Origin: DATAVB01 sp040414495
Lineage (GTDB): Bacteria; Actinomycetota; Actinomycetes; Mycobacteriales; QHCD01
Length of the DNA stretch: 20,783 nt
Assembly (NCBI GenBank): GCA_040414495.1
Contig: JBEDUI010000020.1
Location: 1-20,783 of the forward strand
Reading direction: 5' to 3'
A program made the position numbers and the translations under genes. The first letter of the stretch is position 1; every line of letters begins with the position of its first letter. The notes under the pieces were generated by a model that saw only the letters and a program-made list of their open reading frames with translations, searched no databases and was not told where the DNA came from. Shown piece after piece: positions 7,630 through 13,828 of this stretch.

Positions 7630-8235
7630 ATGGTGGATCACCATTCGACGGTGATACTGGTATCCGGATTGCAAGGTACGGGAAAGTCAACGCTCGCCAG
7701 AGTGCTCGGCGAGCGGCTCGGCATCTGCGTATTCTCTCGTGACCCGTTCATGAAATCCCTCATGCAGCATGGCGTTCCACTCGATGGTGTGCCCGAGCGG
7801 GGAGTTCCTTCGATTCCGAGCCTTGGCTACGCGATCCAGACGGTGATCCTGGAACAGCAGCTCATGCTTGGCTCATCAGTCATCCTGGAATGCGTTATGT
7901 CCGCCGAGATTCAGCAAACCTGGGCCGCGATCTGCCAAGATCACGAAGCAAGGCTGTTGACCGTCGAATGCATGTGCTCCGACCGGGCGTTGCACCGCGA
8001 CCGGATCGAACGTCGACACCGAGCCGGCGAAAGCCCCGTGACCTGGGAGTGGGTAAGTCGCGCGCCCGAGTCGTATCGAACAAACCCAAATGCTGAATAT
8101 CTTGCCGACGCGGTCCAACCTGTCGCCGCCAACGTCGCTGAGATTGTTGGCATCCTCGGCCGGGCGCAAGAGGGGACTGTGTCGTTGCCCGGGCGGTCCG
8201 GCGCTGCGCGACCAAACGGCGAGACAGCTTGTTAG
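7630..8235 (+). CDS. AAA/P-loop small-molecule kinase-like protein
   Basis: This is a 201-aa P-loop NTPase of the AAA_33 / zeta-toxin-like nucleotide kinase group, cytosolic. Walker A is GLQGTGKST (G13 to T21). FSRDPFMKSL follows, in the place where such kinases carry a substrate-binding Asp, and the lid region is rich in Arg (DRIERRHRAGE). The substrate could be a small metabolite, nucleoside or antibiotic; nothing in the sequence decides it. The ATG at 7630 has GGAGG 6 bases upstream. The stop lies 9 bases before the methyltransferase ATG, so the two are probably one operon. The last 25 residues (rich in G, R and A) look unstructured. Confidence 0.82.
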   Translation: MVDHHSTVILVSGLQGTGKSTLARVLGERLGICVFSRDPFMKSLMQHGVPLDGVPERGVPSIPSLGYAIQTVILEQQLMLGSSVILECVMSAEIQQTWAAICQDHEARLLTVECMCSDRALHRDRIERRHRAGESPVTWEWVSRAPESYRTNPNAEYLADAVQPVAANVAEIVGILGRAQEGTVSLPGRSGAARPNGETAC

Positions 8236-8244
8236 CTTGCTGGC

Positions 8245-9294
8245 ATGGACTCCGCACTCAGCCCGAGCACTGCGCCCGGACGACAGCTCGCCTGGCTGAT
8301 GAGCCTAAAGGCCGAGCCGTCCGCCGCGGAGATCCAGGATCATCTCGAACCCACCGCTGACGTGGAAATCCACATCGAGCTCCTTGACCGCGAGACGGGC
8401 AGCCTTGCCCTGGCGGCGGGATTGTTTGCGTTCGGCACGATGATTCGGGATCTGCCCTGGGTTGTGAGCAGTAGTGAGAATGGGCTGCTGTGTCTGGAGC
8501 TGGAGCAGGCTGGCCGGATTCTGTGCGGGATGGTCGCGGTCGACGACGGAGGGAGCGGCAAGATCCGGCTGCTCGGCTTGAGAAAGCGCGCTGAGGACGA
8601 GGCCGAGTTGGACGGCATCCGACTGTTGTATGACCGGTCGGCTGAAACCTACGTACAGCTCGGTTCTGACCAGGCCCAGTATTGGATCCGCGCCCGAGAA
8701 TGGCTGCAGAATGTGACTCGCGACGGCGACACCATTCTTGACGTCGGTTGCGGGCCGGGTCACCTCACCGCGGACCTGGCGCCGTCGGTGCGGGTTATCG
8801 GCTGTGACATATCACCGGAGATGGTTCGTCTGGCCGCGTTCGCCCGGCCTGCGGGCACTTTTGTGGTCCACGACTATCACCAGCCCTTTCCGACGCAGTG
8901 GCCGCTCGTGGATGTGACGGTCGCGCTGGGGTGTCTAGAGTTTTGCTCGGACCTCACCCAGGTGTTTCGGAATGTCGCTGCGGCGACCAAACCCAAAGGC
9001 CGGTTCCTGGTGACGGTGCCACGAGCGGAATCCCTAACGACGCGGCGAGAGATCACAATCCAGGCCCTTCCTTTTACCGAGATCACCATGCGCTTGCGGG
9101 AGGACTCCGAGGTCGAGGCAGCCCTTGACTCCGCGGGCCTTGAGGTCATTACTCACGAGACCGGACCTGGTTTCACGTCACCGGACATCGGCGCCGTCGA
9201 ATATGGCTACTGGGAGCTAAGCCCGGCCGGTATGAATCAGGCGACATTGCGGCCGTCGATTATTCATCGGCGCAGCGGACGCCCTGGCTTCTGA
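8245..9294 (+). CDS. SAM-dependent methyltransferase with extra N-terminal domain
   Basis: This 349-aa protein has a class I Rossmann methyltransferase domain at residues 155-310. Motif I is ILDVGCGPGH (D166, G168 to G172), followed by VIGCDIS (acidic residue binding the ribose of SAM) and the motif IV-like VDVTVALGCLEFCSD. About 120 residues come before it; they have alternating hydrophobic strands and no match I recognise. The target may be a small molecule. No strong Shine-Dalgarno sequence precedes the ATG, and translation is probably coupled to the kinase gene 9 bases upstream. The 3' end runs 35 bases into the convergent DinB-like gene. Confidence 0.85.
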   Translation: MDSALSPSTAPGRQLAWLMSLKAEPSAAEIQDHLEPTADVEIHIELLDRETGSLALAAGLFAFGTMIRDLPWVVSSSENGLLCLELEQAGRILCGMVAVDDGGSGKIRLLGLRKRAEDEAELDGIRLLYDRSAETYVQLGSDQAQYWIRAREWLQNVTRDGDTILDVGCGPGHLTADLAPSVRVIGCDISPEMVRLAAFARPAGTFVVHDYHQPFPTQWPLVDVTVALGCLEFCSDLTQVFRNVAAATKPKGRFLVTVPRAESLTTRREITIQALPFTEITMRLREDSEVEAALDSAGLEVITHETGPGFTSPDIGAVEYGYWELSPAGMNQATLRPSIIHRRSGRPGF

Positions 9295-9817
9295 GGAACA
9301 TGCGTATCTGGGCGGAGTGCCAGAAGAGGTGACCCGCGCTGAGGACGAGTTGGTTCGCCAGCGTTGTCCCGGCGCCTCGGTGCGACGGGGGGAGTCGCGC
9401 GGCTCCCTGCTCATCGGTCAGATCAGCAAAGAGCTTGTCGGCCTGACGCTGACAGTAGTCGATATAACCGAGCAATTGTTCGCGAGAGTACGTCGGCGGG
9501 ACGACGTATTCCTCTTCGTCGTGCCGAGAGAACGGGGCAGGTGGTGCCCAATCACTTTCCATGGCGGACAAGTCGGCGTCGGTGAAGAAAAGCGCGTGGG
9601 AGGCAGTTCGCCACACAGCGCTCTGGGACTGGAGCTTGCGCTGGCTGACGGCTGGGTCATCGAACGGCCGCCCATCAGGATCCGTCACAGGCCCGGGCTT
9701 TACCTCCCACATGCTCGCCTCCCACAGCTCATCAGGACAACCGCGCAGGACGATCGCCAAGTCCTCAAGGCTCAATCGGTACTGCGCCGCAACTGCCGAA
9801 ACCCACATCGTGGTCAT
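9260..9817 (-). CDS. DinB-like four-helix-bundle protein
   Basis: This 185-aa cytosolic protein has the DinB/YfiT-type arrangement of three metal-binding histidines: H74 in TASHALFF, and H163 and H167 in AGHLFWHSAQIRMFLR. The last helix ends in the typical LR motif. DinB-superfamily members include thiol-dependent transferases (for example bacillithiol- or mycothiol-dependent enzymes), so a mycothiol-linked role is possible, though not shown. The ATG at 9817 has GGAG 8 bases upstream; a GTG start at 9868 is open but has no ribosome binding site. Its stop lies inside the convergent methyltransferase gene. The 173 bases between 9818 and 9990 hold no other gene. Confidence 0.75.
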   Translation of the reverse strand: MTTMWVSAVAAQYRLSLEDLAIVLRGCPDELWEASMWEVKPGPVTDPDGRPFDDPAVSQRKLQSQSAVWRTASHALFFTDADLSAMESDWAPPAPFSRHDEEEYVVPPTYSREQLLGYIDYCQRQADKLFADLTDEQGAARLPPSHRGAGTTLANQLVLSAGHLFWHSAQIRMFLRSQGVRCADE

Positions 9818-9990
9818 CGCTAGTGCTCCATCCCGGAATTGGTCAGCCCAAAAAATCGCCTGCGCCACGCGACCGTAGGCCCGAACTGGTCGGCGACATT
9901 ACCGGGGAAACTGGCCAGCATTGCGTCCTGTTTGAACCAGGAAATTGCCACGTACCACAGGACCAGCTACGAGCGCACTTGGATCGGTAG

Positions 9991-12555
9991 TCAGCTCAGC
10001 GTGCAACCGTCGTTGATGTGAACGGTGGCGCCGAGTGGCACCACGGCGTTGGCGCAGCCGTCTCCGGTGCGTATGTAATTGCCGGACAGGCGGATCGTGG
10101 GGGAGCCGGCCGCGACCACGATGTCGAGTCTGCGGCCAGCCACTCGCAGGCCGGTGATCCCTCCGGCAGACTCGGTGTAGCGGAGCAGTTGCGGCCTCCC
10201 ATCGTCCATTCGGTAGCCGTTGTTCATCCATAGCGTGTCGATGACCGAGCCAACGCCGAAGAACGACGGCATTACGCCGGTGGGCGTGGGTGGGTCGGAA
10301 AGCGTATAGGTTTCGGCGAATTCACCGGCGCGCACGACGTCACGCAGCGCCGCGTTGGCGAGGACTACTGCCTGTTCGCGCATGCCTTGGTCGAGCAGGC
10401 CGTAGATGGTGTAGCTCATGTCGGAGTATCGCGGCTGACCGAAGCCCGCGAAAGGCATGTCGGCGCGGTAGTCGTGCAGGAATCGCTGCCGCAATCCGGC
10501 TAGCTGTGGACTGTTGGCCGGCCACAGGTCCAGGTGCATACCGCCGCTGATCCACAGGGTGGCGCCGGCGCTCCGAGTGCCGGCGCCGTCCTGGTAGTAC
10601 TCCATTGGCGTCGCTGTCGGCGTGGTCCAGAACCAGCGCAGGTAGTTGGCGAATGTCTCGGTCCGGTGTTGGTCCCACATCTGCGCATCGGCGCTGTAGC
10701 CGAGGGTTCGGGCGATGTCGCGGGCGTAGGCCATGTCGATGAGCACGGATACGACGAAATCAGCGTCCTTCAGTCCTGGCGATGTGTTGTTTTTGAAGAT
10801 CCACCGCGGGTCCGACTCTGCCCACAGCAGGTAGCGGCGCAGCGCCGGGTAGATATCCCGCAATGCGCGCAGGTCGCCAGTCAGCGCGTACAGCACCGCA
10901 CCCGTCTGTGCCTTGCGCGAGGGCAGTGCCTCCCCGCCCAGCACGCCGTCGGAATCCACCAGCGACAGCATTCCGCGGTACGCCGACCAAGCCATATCGG
11001 GATCGAGGTAGGCGTAGAACTGCATCGCCAGCACGCTCTCCCACGTCGCGCTCGCGACGGCTCCGGGCGGTCCTTCCTTGTAGAGCGATGGCTTACCCAC
11101 GGCGAGTTGGTGGTGGGGGAAGTCGCTCTCGGGCATCGGCGGCAGCACGTCGGCGGCGAGTAACACCCACGCCTTGTAGTACGTCGCGCGCACCTGATCG
11201 GCCGTGACACCGTCGGCTGTCACGCCGAGCACGTTGAAGTTTTCCGGGCGCGGAACGCCCTGCAATAGCGCGTCCCAGAAGCGTTCCTGCCGTCGCTGGG
11301 CTTGATCGATGTTCTGTCCGCGCAGGCCTGCGCGGGCGTGGTCCGCAGCGGCGCGGGCGCCGCCATCACCGGCCGTCGCGAAGCCCACCGCGATCGTCAG
11401 CGAGGTCGTGGACGCTGGGAGTGGGATCGACCAGTAACCGCGATCTGGAGCGGGCGAGGCGTTTCCGGTGGCCGAGATCAGCTCCAGCAGAGTGGCGAAG
11501 AATTCGGCGTCGCCCGCGGCCTGTGTCGAGAATGCCACGGCGTAGCTGAAGGCATCAGTGCTCACAGTCAGGGTGCGGTTCTGTGAGTCCCATTTCGGCC
11601 GCCCGGCGTACGCACCGGTCAGGCTCCATAGGCCCGTTCCGGCGAGGGTGCATGAGCGCAGCACGGTGTCGTTGTCGGTGAAGAAATCACTGCCGTGAAC
11701 TGTGGAGTCGCCGTAGTGCGCCTGGAACAGCAGGGCGTGCGGGGACCACGACGAGTCGAATTCCGTCGTTCCGCTGAGGACCGCGGATACGCTGAGAATG
11801 CGGATGAAATCGAATTGCGCCGGCTTTTCCCAGGCGGCGACCCGCAGTACGAGCTGCACCCGGACCTGGCCAGACCACCCGGTCGCGTCGGCGATGTTGT
11901 AGGTGAAGGTGCCGGTGTCGTTTGAGTCGGCCTGCACCACGACCTCGGAATTCGTTCCGTCCTTGATCACGCGCAGGCCCCAGGCGTCGGCGAGCGAGGT
12001 CACCGAGATCTGCACGTATGGCGCCGTGTCGAGGTCCATGTCGATCCATCGGGTGAGCGTTCCCCACCAGTCCGGGGACGCCTGCTGCAGGTTCAGCCGC
12101 AGCTGTCCGTCCGTGACGGACGCATCGACGTACGCCCCGACCGTCCAGGCCGCATCGAGACTGTCGAACTCATCCAGCCAGACGATGTCGATGCTGCCCT
12201 TCCCGGCCGAGCGCTGATACAACCCGACCGCCGATGGCAGATACGCCGCCTCGTTCCCTACGTAATAGCCAAAATTCAGCGGAAGGTCGGGCCCGGTGGT
12301 GTACGCCAATTCGGTGAGGCCGGTCGTTCCGTTGAATGGGTTTACCACAATCCGGCTGTCCGGCAGGCTCAGCCAGCGCCGCTGCCGCGCGCCTGACTCG
12401 CTCAACTCCGCACTGCGCGGTGCGGTGGAACTGCCAGCCGCCATCGCCGAGGGGGAGCGGGCAAGCACCGCCGCGGCCGCACAGGCCGTAGCGGCGCCAC
12501 CGAGAAAGCTCCGGCGGGTCAACTGGGTCATACCTGCTCGAGAGCTGGAGCTCAT
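9991..12555 (-). CDS. Large Tat-exported putative (alpha/alpha)6-type glycosidase, paralog A
   Basis: This 854-aa secreted protein has the Tat signal TRRSFLGG (twin Arg 14-15) and a likely cut after AMA (residue 39). Residues 55-440 look all-beta. They include an insert (about 125-250) beginning DEFDSLDAAW that resembles a carbohydrate-binding or LamG-like sandwich. Residues 450-800 are helical and repeat-like, as in GH63/GH37-type toroids. Acidic residues shared with its paralog are D536 and E542 (SDGVLGGEALPSRKAQT), D597 and D599 (DADF), and E795 (TESAGGI). I know no named GH family that fits. The ATG at 12555 has GAGGGGA just upstream. The gene is divergent from lacI and paralog B. Two cysteines near the C-terminus may form a disulfide. 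Carbohydrate hydrolysis is inferred from fold-like features and regulator context. Confidence 0.75.
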   Translation of the reverse strand: MSSSSRAGMTQLTRRSFLGGAATACAAAAVLARSPSAMAAGSSTAPRSAELSESGARQRRWLSLPDSRIVVNPFNGTTGLTELAYTTGPDLPLNFGYYVGNEAAYLPSAVGLYQRSAGKGSIDIVWLDEFDSLDAAWTVGAYVDASVTDGQLRLNLQQASPDWWGTLTRWIDMDLDTAPYVQISVTSLADAWGLRVIKDGTNSEVVVQADSNDTGTFTYNIADATGWSGQVRVQLVLRVAAWEKPAQFDFIRILSVSAVLSGTTEFDSSWSPHALLFQAHYGDSTVHGSDFFTDNDTVLRSCTLAGTGLWSLTGAYAGRPKWDSQNRTLTVSTDAFSYAVAFSTQAAGDAEFFATLLELISATGNASPAPDRGYWSIPLPASTTSLTIAVGFATAGDGGARAAADHARAGLRGQNIDQAQRRQERFWDALLQGVPRPENFNVLGVTADGVTADQVRATYYKAWVLLAADVLPPMPESDFPHHQLAVGKPSLYKEGPPGAVASATWESVLAMQFYAYLDPDMAWSAYRGMLSLVDSDGVLGGEALPSRKAQTGAVLYALTGDLRALRDIYPALRRYLLWAESDPRWIFKNNTSPGLKDADFVVSVLIDMAYARDIARTLGYSADAQMWDQHRTETFANYLRWFWTTPTATPMEYYQDGAGTRSAGATLWISGGMHLDLWPANSPQLAGLRQRFLHDYRADMPFAGFGQPRYSDMSYTIYGLLDQGMREQAVVLANAALRDVVRAGEFAETYTLSDPPTPTGVMPSFFGVGSVIDTLWMNNGYRMDDGRPQLLRYTESAGGITGLRVAGRRLDIVVAAGSPTIRLSGNYIRTGDGCANAVVPLGATVHINDGCTLS

Positions 12556-12597
12556 GATCGTCCCCTCAATTGAGTGGGTCGCCCCGGAAGAATAGCG

Positions 12598-12612
12598 CTA
12601 AAGCGGTTTGAG
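12598..12612. promoter_or_regulatory. LacI-type operator, copy 1
   Basis: CTAAAGCGGTTTGAG contains AAACCGCTT on the minus strand (12601-12609). The central CG with A- and T-rich flanks is typical of LacI-family operators. It overlaps the predicted transcription start of the minus-strand gene. A near-identical core stands in the mirrored place at 12725-12733. Confidence 0.6.
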
Positions 12613-12618
12613 AACAGG

Positions 12619-12647
12619 ACGGTAGAAATACGTTTGCGGCTTGTCAA
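12619..12647 (-). promoter_or_regulatory. Predicted promoter of paralog A
   Basis: On the minus strand, a perfect TTGACA (plus 12642-12647) and TACCGT (plus 12619-12624) are separated by 17 bp. The predicted start near 12612 is within operator copy 1. Confidence 0.5.
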
Positions 12648-12684
12648 GACTCCGCCGTTTTCTGACATCCAGGCACCGAAAACC

Positions 12685-12714
12685 TTGACAGCAACGGTAA
12701 AACGGCTCTAGTTT
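12685..12714 (+). promoter_or_regulatory. Predicted promoter of the lacI-paralog B operon
   Basis: A perfect TTGACA (12685-12690) is followed after 18 bp by TAGTTT (12709-12714). The predicted start near 12721 lies next to operator copy 2. TAAAAC (12698-12703) and GTTTTA (12711-12716) form an inverted repeat across the -10 region and may be a further protein site. Confidence 0.5.
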
Positions 12715-12722
12715 TAGCCATT

Positions 12723-12737
12723 CTAAATCGCTTGAAA
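12723..12737. promoter_or_regulatory. LacI-type operator, copy 2
   Basis: CTAAATCGCTTGAAA contains the core AAATCGCTT (12725-12733), differing by one base from copy 1 read on the other strand. It covers the predicted start region of the lacI operon, so the repressor would regulate itself and both enzymes. Confidence 0.6.
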
Positions 12738-12780
12738 TTCAGTGCGAAATCTCCGGAACGGGAAATCCCGGGAGGCCGGC

Positions 12781-13803
12781 ATGCCACATACCAGGCCGAC
12801 CATCGCCGACGTCGCCCGCCGGGCCGGGGTGTCAACGGCAACCGTATCGCTGACCATGAACGGCCGTTACGGCGTCAATCCCGCTACGGCGGAGCGAGTG
12901 CGGAGTGCCGTCGCCGAACTCGGCTGGGTGCCCAGCGCCCGAGCCCGCGCTCTATCGCGGGCTCGCGCCCAAGCAGTCGGAATCATCATCCGACGCCCGG
13001 CCGAACTGATCGGTGTCGACCCTTTTTTCTCGAATCTGATCGCCGGAGTCGAATCGGTTCTTTCTCGCAGCGAGCACGCCCTACTGGTTCGGGTCGTCGG
13101 TGACCGTGAGCAGGAAGTGCTCGCATACAAGGCGATGACGGCCGAGGGACGGGTGGACGGATTTCTTATCACCGACCTGGAAATGCGCGACCGGCGGCAC
13201 GAATACCTGCTTGACGCCGGTCTGCCGGCACTTGTCGTCGGTGTCCCGGCTGCCCGCTATCCGCTGCCCGTGGTGGGAACGGACGAACGCGCCGCGGCTC
13301 GGACGGCAGTGCAGCACCTGATCGAGCTGGGACACCAGAGGATCGGGCATGTATCCGGCGTCGCCGGATACATCCACACTCGGGCCCGGCAGACAGCGTG
13401 GCGGGACGCCCTACGTGCCGCGGGGCTGCCGCGCGGGCCAGTCGCATCGGGCGAATTCACCGCTGCCGGCGGCGCCCGGGCGACCCGGGAGCTGCTCGCC
13501 GCGCCGGCTCGGCCGACCGCGATCTTCTACGCCAATGACCTGATGGCATTGGCCGGACTGTCGACCGCGGCAGAGTTGGGCGTCGCCGTTCCCCAGCAGC
13601 TCTCGGTCGTCGGATTCGACGATGTCGAGCTGGCCGCGCACGCCGCCCCGCCGCTGACCACGATCGGCCGGGACACCCAGGAGTGGGGCCGCCAATGCGC
13701 AACCGCTCTGCTCGCCCTGATCGAGGGGGCCGAGATCCCGCGCCGCACGATCCTGCCGTTCCACCTGGCTCTGCGGCAGTCGACCGCACCGCCTCAGCGC
13801 TGA
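12781..13803 (+). CDS. LacI family transcriptional repressor
   Basis: This is a 340-aa repressor of normal LacI/GalR length. The N-terminal HTH is TIADVARRAGVSTATVSLTM (residues 7-26), followed by the hinge helix region (SARARALSRARA). The periplasmic-binding-protein-like core runs from about residue 62 (AVGIIIRR) to the end, with FYANDLMALAG and LSVVGFDDVELA as family landmarks. The ATG at 12781 has GGGAGG 5 bases upstream. Paralog B starts 25 bases after the stop, so they form an operon; paralog A is divergent. Two matching operator-like sites in the intergenic region support local control. The inducer is probably a sugar released by these enzymes. The coding region contains a perfect 12-bp-arm palindrome (13349-13373). 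Confidence 0.94.
   Translation: MPHTRPTIADVARRAGVSTATVSLTMNGRYGVNPATAERVRSAVAELGWVPSARARALSRARAQAVGIIIRRPAELIGVDPFFSNLIAGVESVLSRSEHALLVRVVGDREQEVLAYKAMTAEGRVDGFLITDLEMRDRRHEYLLDAGLPALVVGVPAARYPLPVVGTDERAAARTAVQHLIELGHQRIGHVSGVAGYIHTRARQTAWRDALRAAGLPRGPVASGEFTAAGGARATRELLAAPARPTAIFYANDLMALAGLSTAAELGVAVPQQLSVVGFDDVELAAHAAPPLTTIGRDTQEWGRQCATALLALIEGAEIPRRTILPFHLALRQSTAPPQR
13349..13373. repeat. Perfect palindrome inside the lacI coding region
   Basis: ATGTATCCGGCG and CGCCGGATACAT form 12-bp arms with complete symmetry around a single T (13361). It lies within codons reading HVSGVAGYIH of the repressor. The symmetry is far above what is expected by chance, but no known site type matches it. It may be an internal protein-binding site or an mRNA hairpin. 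Confidence 0.85.
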
Positions 13804-13828
13804 CCCTTCACGGAAGGATCCCCAGACA

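Noticed and set aside
12565..12574. Palindrome CTCAATTGAG just before paralog A
   Set aside because: It overlaps the Shine-Dalgarno sequence of that gene and is short, so symmetry is likely incidental. The operator cores further upstream are better supported.
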